Positions 8,227 to 17,117 of a stretch of 64,000 bases of DNA are shown here, one piece after another; the first letter of the stretch is position 1; each line of letters begins with the position of its first letter. The stretch is from a virus, in the IMG/VR virus record IMGVR_UViG_3300009553_000019, positions 88,627 to 152,626 of that record. The stretch is one strand, 5' to 3'. The position numbers were made by a program, and so were the translations under genes. The notes under the pieces were generated by a model that worked only from the letters and a program-made list of their open reading frames with translations, was not told where the DNA came from and searched no databases.

Positions 8227-8543
8227 AACAACCAATTGAGAACGACTTTTATAAAGATGACGATGGTAATCCAGCTGGTGGAACATCACATGCTTTTGGT
8301 ATCGCTATTGATTGGCAAGATGGCCCAGTAGCCGATTATCGACCTGAATCTGCTAATGGTGCTTTTGTGGAGACTTTGATTCAGATGGCAGTAGACAGGT
8401 TAACCTTCTACCAAACCTCAAAATTTTCGTGTGAAGAGAATGCCACTGCTATTTTGAATCTAAAGCTGGCGTTGGAAGCTTTAGATAAGCGTACTGCTAA
8501 TAATAGAAAAGCTAGGGGTGTAGAAGGAACACACATACCGTGA
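8223..8543 (+). CDS. Acb2/Tad1-like hairpin-domain protein (possible cyclic-nucleotide sponge)
   Basis: 106 residues. A disordered N-terminus precedes two helices: FVETLIQMAVDRLTFYQ, then FSCEENATAILNLKLALEAL, ending in DKRTANNRKARGVEGTHIP. The F-x-C-x-EN ... L..AL..L..RT ... R..RGVEGTH pattern is the one I associate with phage small proteins of the Acb2/Tad1 hairpin type, which sequester CBASS cyclic dinucleotides or Thoeris signals. Ligand residues cannot be verified here. It is co-transcribed with recA and sbcD, so early expression is likely. Confidence 0.6.
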   Translation: MKQPIENDFYKDDDGNPAGGTSHAFGIAIDWQDGPVADYRPESANGAFVETLIQMAVDRLTFYQTSKFSCEENATAILNLKLALEALDKRTANNRKARGVEGTHIP

Positions 8544-9709
8544 AGCAGATCTCGTTTGGGGTATTCACAGATATCCACTACGCGAATCCCTACGGAAGCG
8601 GGGTTACAGTAGAAGACGTAGCATCTGTTGAAAGACAGTTTACAAATCTCTGCATCGAGCGTAAGGTAGATTTCGCCATCTTTGCAGGTGATAGATTTTT
8701 AAGTCATACACCAGATGATGTTAGCCGTTTGCATGCGGATCGTGAGCAACGATATCGAAATGATTCTGGTATTGTAACATTTTCTGAGTTGGGCAATCAT
8801 GACTGGCAAGGAAAAACAGCCCATACTGGCCATAGCAATAGATTTGCAAAAGAATTGTGGCCAGATATCCATCAGAATTTGGTGATTATGGACACCCCTG
8901 GAACCTATACGCACGATAAAGTTCCAGACGTTCGAATACATGCACTGCCGGCTGGTTCAGAGTTTACTTGGGATTGTTACAAGATTCCAGGGCAACATAG
9001 CAAAACTGGCTGGGATATTTTGGTGTTTCATGATTTGTTAGCTGGCACTATCATTGATGTTCAGTCTCAGTTTAAGATGAACACTGGTATGAACAGGGAC
9101 TCACTTGACCATCCAGAGTTTGATTTGGTGTTGGGAGGAGATGTACACATTCCTCAAAAGATTGAATTCAAGTTTACTCGAGGTGGTTACATTGGTTCCT
9201 GCATTCAACAAAGCAGACGGGATAGAGGTGATAGTAGGGGTTTTGTTTTCTTTACTTTGGGTGAACGTGTTGACCATGTTGCTAGTATCACTAGTGAATT
9301 CGTTCCGAGTATCTGCCCACATTTTGTAGATGTTGAATGGGATGTTGGACTTAACAACCGATTTCCAACCTCTCAAGAAATTGAAGCAATAGTCCAAGCA
9401 TCTTATGGTGAGGGTTGTAAGGGGAATATTGTAGATTTGGTTTTTACAGGTCCTAGACTAGCTTTAGAGAAGATCCCAACCAACTACGCAAAGACTATGG
9501 AACTAGAGTTGCAAGCTAGACGAGTTAATCCACCGACTAAGGTTCAACCTGTTGTTCTAACAATGGGGTCTAATCTGACATTAACAAAAACCACATCACC
9601 GGAGCAAGATTTAGATGCTTTTGTCAAGTCTGGAAAGCAGAACTTGAACGGTTTAGATCTTGAGCGTGTGCTAGAAAAAGGCAACAAAGTATTGGAGCAG
9701 CTTCGATGA
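8540..9709 (+). CDS. SbcD/gp47-like exonuclease subunit (metallophosphoesterase)
   Basis: 389 residues, GTG start overlapping the previous stop. Metallophosphoesterase motifs are in order: DIHY (Asp11, His13), GDR (Asp51), GNHDW (Asn86, His87) and GGDVH near residue 200, the two-metal site of the Mre11/SbcD/T4 gp47 family. With the SbcC-like ATPase encoded at 10499 it should form a DNA end-processing nuclease used in recombination-dependent replication. Three small genes separate the two subunits, which are normally adjacent. Confidence 0.9.
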   Translation: MKQISFGVFTDIHYANPYGSGVTVEDVASVERQFTNLCIERKVDFAIFAGDRFLSHTPDDVSRLHADREQRYRNDSGIVTFSELGNHDWQGKTAHTGHSNRFAKELWPDIHQNLVIMDTPGTYTHDKVPDVRIHALPAGSEFTWDCYKIPGQHSKTGWDILVFHDLLAGTIIDVQSQFKMNTGMNRDSLDHPEFDLVLGGDVHIPQKIEFKFTRGGYIGSCIQQSRRDRGDSRGFVFFTLGERVDHVASITSEFVPSICPHFVDVEWDVGLNNRFPTSQEIEAIVQASYGEGCKGNIVDLVFTGPRLALEKIPTNYAKTMELELQARRVNPPTKVQPVVLTMGSNLTLTKTTSPEQDLDAFVKSGKQNLNGLDLERVLEKGNKVLEQLR

Positions 9710-9975
9710 GTAATGAAGGTTCTGTGATGTTGATTTCTGATGGAACCCCACGTGGTACTAAGCTGATTGTCAATGGTGTTTTAGTACCACTAATTCAAAA
9801 GATTGAATGGAAGGTTGAAGTTGATGGTCTAGCAACAGCAGTAGTAACCTTACTGAAGGTTCCTGTTGAGCTACAGCTTAGTCTAGATCAGGTTAAGTTG
9901 GTCGAATCTAGATCAGAGAATCCTCCAGACATTTCTCAACCAGATGCAACAACCAATAGGGATGATCGAACATGA
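9706..9975 (+). CDS. Hypothetical beta-rich protein
   Basis: 89 residues, ATGA overlap with the nuclease gene. The sequence GTKLIVNGVLVPLIQKIEWKV then ATAVVTLLKVPVELQL reads as a small beta sandwich or barrel; the C-terminus is polar. No family recognised; located between the two nuclease subunit genes. Confidence 0.55.
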   Translation: MSNEGSVMLISDGTPRGTKLIVNGVLVPLIQKIEWKVEVDGLATAVVTLLKVPVELQLSLDQVKLVESRSENPPDISQPDATTNRDDRT

Positions 9976-10304
9976 CACCTGAAATGATACGAGAGGAGTA
10001 TCTAGACGAGCACAGGCGATGGCGTTGGGTGATGGCGAAACTTGCCTTTAAAGTTGAGACTTTCATTGCTAGAAACAACTTTGTTCGACATGCTGAACGA
10101 TCTAATAACCCTATAACTGCTCAAGAGCAGTTGAGTCATTTACTGTGGATGGGTTCAGAAGAGGGGTTAGCAGCTGCCGATAAGCCAACCAAAGCTATGA
10201 GATGGGCTTGCTGGATGCAGGGAGCGATGTGTATCTTGCGGGTCACCAATCTAGAAGAATGTAAACGATTGAACATGAGAAAGACGTGGGAGGAAAACCG
10301 ATGA
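9972..10304 (+). CDS. Hypothetical helical protein
   Basis: 110 residues, overlapping the previous gene by ATGA. Rich in Trp, Arg and Met (EEYLDEHRRWRWVMAKLAF, MRWACWMQGAMCILRV), likely an all-helical soluble protein. No family recognised. Its place between sbcD- and sbcC-like genes suggests co-expression with them. Confidence 0.55.
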   Translation: MTPEMIREEYLDEHRRWRWVMAKLAFKVETFIARNNFVRHAERSNNPITAQEQLSHLLWMGSEEGLAAADKPTKAMRWACWMQGAMCILRVTNLEECKRLNMRKTWEENR

Positions 10305-10498
10305 AATGTTGGGATTATATTTGTTTGAAGGGTCATCAAAACGAAGTTTGCTTTGGTGAGCTAGATCCAAAACGGTATGAAGATACCATTCCTTGCCCTG
10401 AAGTAGGTGGCTGTGACGAGCTAGCCTCTAAGGTAAAAGTTTACAGCACACCTGCTGTAGGAACTACGGATGGTAAAGGCACTTATAAGGTTGATTGA
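10301..10498 (+). CDS. Small zinc-ribbon protein
   Basis: 65 residues. The ATG at 10301 follows GGAGGAAA, a better start than the upstream in-frame GTG. Cys/His groups (YICLKGHQNEVC, IPCPEVGGC) form a zinc-ribbon pattern similar to FmdB-type small proteins. Function unknown; sits just before the sbcC-like gene. Confidence 0.6.
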   Translation: MKCWDYICLKGHQNEVCFGELDPKRYEDTIPCPEVGGCDELASKVKVYSTPAVGTTDGKGTYKVD

Positions 10499-12514
10499 GT
10501 GCTACAAATACATTCAGTAAATCCAACCGGGGTTGGCCCATATGGGTTTCATGAAACCATCTCATTAGATGATGGCGGATTGATCTGGCTTGAGGGTCAA
10601 AACCAAGACAAGGGTGGGTCTAACGGATCAGGAAAGACCTGGCTGTTAAACACCATTTCGATCTGTCTTTTTGGAAAGGTTGAAACTCAGGTTGGAACCG
10701 AAGTCTTAAAAGATGATGCCATCAACAACGTTTGGGGATCCGGTTGTTGTGCTAGAGTGGTTTTTACTAACAAAAATCAACAAATATGGAGAGTGACATT
10801 CTCTAGAAAGTGGAAGCAAGATCCACCGTATGAGAATGATTCACAATGTTACCCCTTTCATGGCAGTGATATTTATCTTGAGTGCTTCAATGGTGAAGAG
10901 TGGTTGGATAAACGTGAAGCTGAAATGCCAAAAACTGCAGCCAAGCTTCGCAATATTGTTGGTTGCAGTTATGAGCAGTATCTAACCACCACTTACCTGG
11001 CACAGGGTAAAGGGAAGCAGTTTATACAGGGATCACATGCACAGCGCATGGCGATCATGACTGATGTAACTGGGATAGATATCTGGGATAAGGCCGAAGC
11101 TCAGTATAAACTGGAAGCAGCTTCTTTAGAGAAGCAAATTCGAGATTTAGAACTGCAGATTGCATCGGTTAATGGTAAGATTTCTAGCACTTCAATACTT
11201 GAGGAAGGGGTATTGGCTAGCTTAAAATCTGGTCAAACTCAGCTAAAAGCCAATTTAGATGAACTTCTGTTAAACCAAACCTCGTTAGAAGCTGAACGTG
11301 TAACTAATCAGAAATGGTTGTACGAAAATCAGCTAGCTCAAAACCCGTACCCACAGCAGATTCAAAATCTACGTCAGTCAGGCAACGCTATAGCAAATGC
11401 TAGATCAGTTATTGAAGCCAGAATTAGAAACCACCCTTTGATCGAGCAGATCACCCACTCTGCAGTTTTGGGGTGGTTGGCAGCTAAGTCAGCTTATGAC
11501 AGCGCTTTAAATCAACCTGACAACTGCCCAGCCTGTAAACAACCTGTTCCTAAAATAGTCAATCTAGAAGAGCTAGAATTTTCGTTTTTAAAGGCTGAAC
11601 GGCTAGCTACTGCTTTTAGAATTAGGGATGGGGTTTGTGATGGCCTTGAACTTGCTGAAGCAAATGAAAAATGCATTCATGATCAAAAAGAAGTAGCTAG
11701 GCTAATTGCTGAGGCTGAAGCTAATAGTGTTAAGCATGATCAAGATCAAGAATCTCTGATAAAGAAAAGAGCAGAGATTGATGCACGAACCCTAGCTATT
11801 AACACGATTGTTAGCGAGATATCAAACAAGCGTGTAACTTTATCGAATCAATTAAATGAGATAGGCTTTAAAATATCACAGAATGATGTTCAGGTTAAAC
11901 AACTAGCTGAGTGGAATAACCAGTCATTAACATTGGTTAACCAACTGAATGACCTAAGGATGCATCGTGCTGAATGGGATTGGTTAAGCAAGGCATGCAG
12001 GTTAATCAAGAGCTACAAACTGGTTGGTGCAGTAGAGCGTCTTAACGAGTTGCTAGCAGAATCGTTAAAAGATCTTGATGGTAGCTTTAGTGTATACTGT
12101 AAGCCTTGGAGACCTAAACCTCAAGCTCTGAAGAAACCTGAACTGGATTGGCAACCTGACGACGTAATCCAGGATTTCACCGTGTTTGTCTCAGAAGGAG
12201 ATAAGAAAGAAGTCCCTCTGGGTCTGTACAGTGGTGGGGAAGTTAGTATCATAGCTCTCGCTTTTCTTGTAGCGTTTTGGAGATTGTCAAGTGAACTGGG
12301 ATCAGGTAGTAATCTACTAGCTCTAGACGAGACCTTTGGTGCTTTAGATTCGAGAAACTCTCAGATTGTTGCAAACTTCTTAGAGACGTTAAGAGGGACT
12401 GGAAAGACGGTTTTGGTGATTTCTCACGCACAAGTTATCGATCAAGTTAATTGGGATCAGCGTTGGGTAGTAAAGAAGCAAAATGGTATGTCGAATCTGG
12501 AGAAGGTTGTATGA
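10499..12514 (+). CDS. SbcC/gp46-like ATPase subunit of the recombination nuclease
   Basis: 671 residues, GTG start directly after the previous stop. Rad50/SbcC/gp46 architecture: Walker A GSNGSGKT at 40-47, coiled-coil arms, a zinc hook CPAC at 343-346, a second coiled coil, ABC signature YSGGE near 579, Walker B LLALDETFGALD near 607. Partner of the metallophosphoesterase at 8540. The arms are short relative to bacterial SbcC and similar to T4 gp46. ATP-driven opening of DNA ends for RecA loading is the known family role. Confidence 0.93.
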   Translation: MLQIHSVNPTGVGPYGFHETISLDDGGLIWLEGQNQDKGGSNGSGKTWLLNTISICLFGKVETQVGTEVLKDDAINNVWGSGCCARVVFTNKNQQIWRVTFSRKWKQDPPYENDSQCYPFHGSDIYLECFNGEEWLDKREAEMPKTAAKLRNIVGCSYEQYLTTTYLAQGKGKQFIQGSHAQRMAIMTDVTGIDIWDKAEAQYKLEAASLEKQIRDLELQIASVNGKISSTSILEEGVLASLKSGQTQLKANLDELLLNQTSLEAERVTNQKWLYENQLAQNPYPQQIQNLRQSGNAIANARSVIEARIRNHPLIEQITHSAVLGWLAAKSAYDSALNQPDNCPACKQPVPKIVNLEELEFSFLKAERLATAFRIRDGVCDGLELAEANEKCIHDQKEVARLIAEAEANSVKHDQDQESLIKKRAEIDARTLAINTIVSEISNKRVTLSNQLNEIGFKISQNDVQVKQLAEWNNQSLTLVNQLNDLRMHRAEWDWLSKACRLIKSYKLVGAVERLNELLAESLKDLDGSFSVYCKPWRPKPQALKKPELDWQPDDVIQDFTVFVSEGDKKEVPLGLYSGGEVSIIALAFLVAFWRLSSELGSGSNLLALDETFGALDSRNSQIVANFLETLRGTGKTVLVISHAQVIDQVNWDQRWVVKKQNGMSNLEKVV

Positions 12515-13302
12515 CTGAAGAAGAAATCAAAAAGTTTTTTAAGTTTGTAGGTTTGCCTTGTGGTCCTCAATGTGAACGTTGCACGACAGAGTATGCATTC
12601 GAATACCTAGATGGTCCTGATGGCACTTCTTTTGCTTTCTCTAAGGTTACCGGTTCAAAAGTAATTCCTGATGTTCAAAAGACGATGATGTTGGCATGTA
12701 TCCAACTCAACTCAGAATACCCCTTTTCGTATTTATGTGAGTCTTGTGGATCATCGATACAATCTGGCATTGAACCTTCAAGTGAAGTACTAGAGAAGGT
12801 TCGAGTGTTTAAGCAAACATTACGAGAACAGGTTTCCGAGTTTCACAGATTAGGTGAACACCTTATCGCTAAGTCGCCTAGCATCCCTAATCAAGAAACA
12901 ATCTTGCTTAGAGCGGCCTTAGTCGCTGAAGAGGCTTTTGAATTACTAGATGCTTTGTTGCCAGGGCAAACGGGGTTACAAGGTAGGTTATCCAAGGCTA
13001 AAGCTAATCTTGATTTGCTTTTTAGCGAAATACGAGATGGTTTTGTAAGACAAACTGAACCACCAAACTTGATCGAGCTAGCAGATGCTTGTGCTGATTT
13101 AGATTATGTGGTCGAAGGTACTCGATTAACATTCGGCATCAATGGTAAACCAATTGCAGATGCAGTTCACTTAGCAAACTTAGCGAAGTTTGGACCCGGA
13201 TCATATAAGAAACCAAATGGTAAGATTGGCAAACCACCTGACTGGAAACCACCGGATATTGAAGCAGAGTTGATTAAGCAAGGTTGGGTAAAAGTATCAT
13301 GA
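12511..13302 (+). CDS. MazG-like NTP pyrophosphohydrolase with N-terminal zinc domain
   Basis: 263 residues from the ATG at 12511 (GGAGAAGG ahead, ATGA overlap). The N-terminal 110 residues carry a zinc-type set (LPCGPQCERC ... YLCESCGSS). The C-terminal half has the all-alpha NTP pyrophosphatase pattern: LRAALVAEEAFELLDAL, then LIELADACADLDYVVEGT, with the acidic residues that bind Mg2+, then ANLAKF and a KPPDWKPPDIE tail. It probably hydrolyses a nucleoside triphosphate or (p)ppGpp-like nucleotide. It is grouped with dCTP deaminase and dNMP kinase. The zinc domain fusion is unusual. Confidence 0.75.
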   Translation: MTEEEIKKFFKFVGLPCGPQCERCTTEYAFEYLDGPDGTSFAFSKVTGSKVIPDVQKTMMLACIQLNSEYPFSYLCESCGSSIQSGIEPSSEVLEKVRVFKQTLREQVSEFHRLGEHLIAKSPSIPNQETILLRAALVAEEAFELLDALLPGQTGLQGRLSKAKANLDLLFSEIRDGFVRQTEPPNLIELADACADLDYVVEGTRLTFGINGKPIADAVHLANLAKFGPGSYKKPNGKIGKPPDWKPPDIEAELIKQGWVKVS

Positions 13303-13883
13303 TTCTTAGTGATATCGATCTTAAGAATGAGCTGGAGTTAGTTAACTATGAGAACAACACTTACACGCAGTCTTTCATTGTAGGTGTTTTTAATGGGGTT
13401 GGCGAACCATTGATGCCAGAACAGATTCAGCCAGCGTCAATAGATCTTCGACTAGGCAAGACGTTTTTGGTTCCAAAACCTGATGCAACAACACATTTAG
13501 ACTTGAGAGAAGGAGTTCCAAACGATTACTATCAGCAAGTAGAATTAGCTGAAGGTGATTGTTTTGTTCTTCATCCTAACGAATTCGTGTTGGGAACGAC
13601 TCTAGAGTGGGTGAGAATGCCTAAGCATCTAGCAGCTTCTGTTGATGGTAGAAGCTCTATTGGAAGGTTAGGTGTTTGCGCACATGTAACCGCAGGATTC
13701 ATAGACCCAGGCTTCGAAGGGCAGATAACACTAGAGATGGTCAACTTTGGCAAAGTTGCAGTAAAACTTTGGCCTGGTTTCAGAGTTTGTCAGTTGGTCG
13801 TAAGTATGCTTTACACTGAGTGTTCAAAAGGCTATCAGGGAAGGTACCAAGGCCAAGTTGGTGCTACAGGAAGTAGAGTATGA
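13299..13883 (+). CDS. dcd: dCTP deaminase (Dcd/dUTPase superfamily)
   Basis: 194 residues. Deaminates dCTP to dUTP as the first step of dTMP supply. The trimeric dUTPase-fold motifs are clear: PASIDLRLG, GRSSIGRLG near residue 115, HVTAGFIDPGF, and ITLEMVNF carrying the catalytic Glu. The C-terminus GYQGRYQGQVGATGSR matches the family. ATG at 13299 overlaps the previous stop (ATGA). With ThyX at 34059 this gives a route from dCTP to dTMP, although a separate dUTPase is not visible. Confidence 0.93.
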   Translation: MILSDIDLKNELELVNYENNTYTQSFIVGVFNGVGEPLMPEQIQPASIDLRLGKTFLVPKPDATTHLDLREGVPNDYYQQVELAEGDCFVLHPNEFVLGTTLEWVRMPKHLAASVDGRSSIGRLGVCAHVTAGFIDPGFEGQITLEMVNFGKVAVKLWPGFRVCQLVVSMLYTECSKGYQGRYQGQVGATGSRV

Positions 13884-14131
13884 GAAGGACTACTAACGCT
13901 AGCATGCTAGCTGCAGATAAAGCAGAAGCTGAGAAACCAGCTGTTAAACGATCTGGCTTAGTTCAGTTCTGTTTAGTCGGTATAGATGATGCAGTTTTAC
14001 TAGATGGCAGATTTAAAGATAAGCGAGTTTCAGAGCTTATCAATTCTGTTGAAGGTCGAGATTACTTAGGGGATATTTGGAATAGTTCCTCAGAAGAGCT
14101 TAGAGTTGTTTTGAGAAAGGTTTTTGCATGA
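13880..14131 (+). CDS. Hypothetical protein
   Basis: 83 residues. A polar N-terminus precedes a compact segment (SGLVQFCLVGIDDAVLLDGRFKDKRVSELINSV). No family recognised. ATGA overlaps on both sides place it in the dcd-dNMP kinase operon. Confidence 0.5.
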   Translation: MRRTTNASMLAADKAEAEKPAVKRSGLVQFCLVGIDDAVLLDGRFKDKRVSELINSVEGRDYLGDIWNSSSEELRVVLRKVFA

Positions 14132-14835
14132 AGCTTATAGGGATTAGTGGCTTAGCTGGTAGTGGAAAAGATACCGTAGCAGATATCTTAGTCAAAGATT
14201 ATGGTTTTGTCAAGATTAGCCTTTCCGATGAGTTGAAACGAATTTGTAAATCTGTCTACGACTTTACTGACGAACAGCTATGGGGATCTTCTGAAAAACG
14301 AAGTGAGCCAGATCAGAGATATCCTCGAAAATGTTCAATGTTTGAGAATCAAAATGGTCGAGTTGTGCCATGTGAGTTATGTTCAGGTACTGGTGTTGTT
14401 TATTTAACCGCTAGACATGCACTTCAAACTTTAGGTACCGAATGGGGAAGGGATCTCTGTTTCCCAAAAACCTGGACAGAATTTTTATTTCGACAGGTTA
14501 GACAGCTTGAAGAAAATCCCCACCTAACCTATAATCAAAAGAAGGGTTTAATTGGTAAGACAAATCCTTTTACTGATCCGGTGAAGGGTGTAGTAGTTCC
14601 AGACCTGCGTTTTAAAAATGAAATCAATGAATTTGTTGCATATCCTGGAACATCACTGATACGAATTACGAGACCTGGTTCTGGTCTTCAAGGTGCTGCT
14701 GGATTGCATATTTCAGAACAACAAATGTCAGAGATACCCAACTCAGCTTTTTCATGTGTGTTGGACAATTCTGGTTCATTAGATGATCTCAAAGCAAAAG
14801 TTTACACCCTTTTAACGGAATCTTATGGAGATTAG
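14128..14835 (+). CDS. Deoxynucleoside monophosphate kinase (T4 gp1-like)
   Basis: 235 residues. P-loop GLAGSGKDT at 8-16, a helix with LSDELKRI, and the VPDLRFKNEI segment characteristic of phage dNMP kinases that convert dNMPs to dNDPs. An insertion around residues 55-95 has Cys pairs (CELCSGTG), a likely zinc-binding addition. It overlaps the downstream resolvase gene by 11 bases. Confidence 0.85.
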   Translation: MKLIGISGLAGSGKDTVADILVKDYGFVKISLSDELKRICKSVYDFTDEQLWGSSEKRSEPDQRYPRKCSMFENQNGRVVPCELCSGTGVVYLTARHALQTLGTEWGRDLCFPKTWTEFLFRQVRQLEENPHLTYNQKKGLIGKTNPFTDPVKGVVVPDLRFKNEINEFVAYPGTSLIRITRPGSGLQGAAGLHISEQQMSEIPNSAFSCVLDNSGSLDDLKAKVYTLLTESYGD

Positions 14836-15913
14836 GGTTAAGCAAGGAGTTACGAATTGGTTTGAATTTGCTATCGAACCTTTTCCTTATACCCGTCTTG
14901 TAAAGAATAGTCGCTGGACTTCTGGACCAGATAGCCAAGAGCAGAAGTATATCCAGTGGAAAGAAGACTTTAGAAACCTTTATGGAGCTCTTGATTACAA
15001 TGGTTATGAGTTTATCCCTTATCACGAACCATTATCGATTGGGGCCCTTTTTAGAGTAAGTACGAACTGGGCTGGTAAAGATGTCGACAATCTGGTCAAA
15101 GCAGTCTCGGACTGTCTCAACCCATCTCGTAGAAAAGACTACAGTGATTTAGCTACATTTGCTTGGGTTGACGATAAACAGATCAAATGCATCAACCAAG
15201 TAAAGAGTTATCAAGGCGATGGCTTGATCCAGTTTGGTATCACACCAATGTGGGGTCGAATAGATCCCATGATCAATTTTGTTGAAGGGCATGCAAACTG
15301 GGACGCAGATGGTTTGTGTAGCTTACAGACCTATATCTGCGAAAGCACTTTAAGCTATACCTGGCAGCTGCAGTTACAAGCTGGAGATAGACAGGTTCTT
15401 AATGAAAATTGGGACCCTACCTGTAGTGATCTTTACACCTTCTATGTCTGGCCACAACTGTATAAAGACCGTTACCAAGCCTTTTTAAGGCCTGAATCGA
15501 TCATCTTGTTACGATTGATTCAGTCAATCCCAAGAATGACTTTTGAGACTGGATTGAAGGTTTTACAAAACAGGTGGGGTCAAGTTCAAGAGGGTTGGGA
15601 AACTGGAAACGGTGCTCTCTGGAAATCTGATGGGCTTTCACAGGTTAAAGCCCAAGCGGTTTTGGATGCAGTGAGATCAGTAACTAAGGATCCGGTATCA
15701 TATTTCCAAGTTCTTCAATCAAATTTTAATCAGGTCATGTTCAACAAAACTGCGGAAGATATTTCACAGCAGTTCTCAATTCCGTGGGGTAGCGTTAGAG
15801 TAACTTTACGCGATATGAACCTTGACTGGAAATCTAAGAAATCTCCTGACATTATCCTGAACCTGTTTGAAGAGAGAGCTAATAAACGTGAGCAAGTCAA
15901 ATCTAAAGCCTGA
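14825..15913 (+). CDS. RusA-like Holliday junction resolvase with long C-terminal extension
   Basis: 362 residues. The N-terminal about 150 residues match RusA: PYTRLVKNSRW, QKYIQWK, then GKDVDNLVKAVSDCLN with catalytic-type Asp residues near 85-99 and WVDDKQI near 115. RusA cleaves Holliday junctions, here resolving recombination intermediates before packaging. RusA is about 120 residues; the extra 200 residues include a possible DNA-binding segment (AEDISQQFSIPWGSVRVTLRD) near the C-terminus. ATG 14825 follows GGAA. Confidence 0.75.
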   Translation: MEIRVKQGVTNWFEFAIEPFPYTRLVKNSRWTSGPDSQEQKYIQWKEDFRNLYGALDYNGYEFIPYHEPLSIGALFRVSTNWAGKDVDNLVKAVSDCLNPSRRKDYSDLATFAWVDDKQIKCINQVKSYQGDGLIQFGITPMWGRIDPMINFVEGHANWDADGLCSLQTYICESTLSYTWQLQLQAGDRQVLNENWDPTCSDLYTFYVWPQLYKDRYQAFLRPESIILLRLIQSIPRMTFETGLKVLQNRWGQVQEGWETGNGALWKSDGLSQVKAQAVLDAVRSVTKDPVSYFQVLQSNFNQVMFNKTAEDISQQFSIPWGSVRVTLRDMNLDWKSKKSPDIILNLFEERANKREQVKSKA

Positions 15914-17117
15914 TGCTATCCCATTCAACTTTGAAACTGTTTTCGAGATTTCAGAGATCCAGGCTTACTGCAACGACTTTTGGATAGCTCAAGATGCAGC
16001 CAATAAAGAGCAAGGGCTGACTGTTACTCGTGAAGAGTTTGAAAGAGGGCCTAGCTCAAAACCCCACGATACTAAGTGGCATGCTTATCGTCAGTTGTTA
16101 GAAGATCTGTATCGACGAGAAATAGTCGAATCGACATATCCAGATACAGATGTTATCATGCTTGGAGATTTTTCGATTGAAGAGGCTGGAACTGAATTGT
16201 TAATGTTTGGTCAAGCTTACTTGATACCAGACTTTAAGTTTTCTGAGAGAGTGATACAGAAACTCTCATCTAGGGAAATGTCTGTCAAACATCGGACTGT
16301 TTCTCAGCAAGAGATCGATCAATCAGTTAACAAGGTTCTTGAATCTTTGTTAGCAAATCATAGTCTTGAACGAGAAAAGATTCACCCATTTGGCGCTGAA
16401 GTCCAAATTGAGGAAGGGGATTTGGTATTAGCAACTATTCGACCAACCATCAACGGCGAGATTTGGAAGGTGGGGGTTTTAGATCGCGGAAAGATGCGTA
16501 TCGTTCGAGGTGGTTTGCATCCAGAAGCTTTTAGAGAACAGTTGATTGGAAAGACAGTTGGCTCTCATAATGTATCATTTGTCCTGGATTCAAAGTTTGG
16601 CAGTGACGAAGGATCTACGGTTGAAACTACTGTAACTATCCATGCAATTCTATCGTACGTTTTGCCAGACTGGACTAATGATTTAGCTCAGAAATTTGGT
16701 AGTGAGACTGTTGATCAGTTAAAAGCCACAGTTAGAGCAAAGTGCGAATCTAATCTTAAGCAGCATTGGGAAGCTTCGGTGGTTACTGAGCTGTTTCCCC
16801 AGATTATGGATAACTCTGAATGTGGGGTTATTCCGATGGCTATGATTCTGACAAAAACTAAGGAATTATTAGATAATTGGTTAAAACGGTCTAAAGTAGA
16901 GGATCTCTACAAGGCATATAATGTAGCTTCTGAAAGAGAACTCATTGCTAGGCTGAAGTTAGAGGTTCAAGATGAGCTTTCTCATTACGTTTTGATGTGG
17001 AATTTAGGTAAAGTTCTTGGAGTCGAACGTAAGAAAGAAGAGAGCTTAGGAAACTCGAAAGCCTACATGCAGAGGGTTACAAGTAAGGTGGCTTCTTTGG
17101 TAGAGGTTGTTTCTTGA
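15888..17117 (+). CDS. Trigger-factor-like chaperone / peptidyl-prolyl isomerase
   Basis: 409 residues from GTG 15888; a TTG at 15867 would add seven. The order follows bacterial trigger factor. A region ending LLMFGQAYLIPDFKFSE resembles the end of the N domain; then VSQQEIDQSVNKVLESL and an FKBP-like domain with FREQLIGKTVG (about 145-255). The SurA-like C domain begins LPDWTNDLAQKFGSE and continues ETVDQLKATVRAKCESNLKQ. The GFRxGKxP ribosome-docking signature is not seen, so ribosome binding may be lost. A folding role for phage proteins is inferred. Confidence 0.7.
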   Translation: MSKSNLKPDAIPFNFETVFEISEIQAYCNDFWIAQDAANKEQGLTVTREEFERGPSSKPHDTKWHAYRQLLEDLYRREIVESTYPDTDVIMLGDFSIEEAGTELLMFGQAYLIPDFKFSERVIQKLSSREMSVKHRTVSQQEIDQSVNKVLESLLANHSLEREKIHPFGAEVQIEEGDLVLATIRPTINGEIWKVGVLDRGKMRIVRGGLHPEAFREQLIGKTVGSHNVSFVLDSKFGSDEGSTVETTVTIHAILSYVLPDWTNDLAQKFGSETVDQLKATVRAKCESNLKQHWEASVVTELFPQIMDNSECGVIPMAMILTKTKELLDNWLKRSKVEDLYKAYNVASERELIARLKLEVQDELSHYVLMWNLGKVLGVERKKEESLGNSKAYMQRVTSKVASLVEVVS

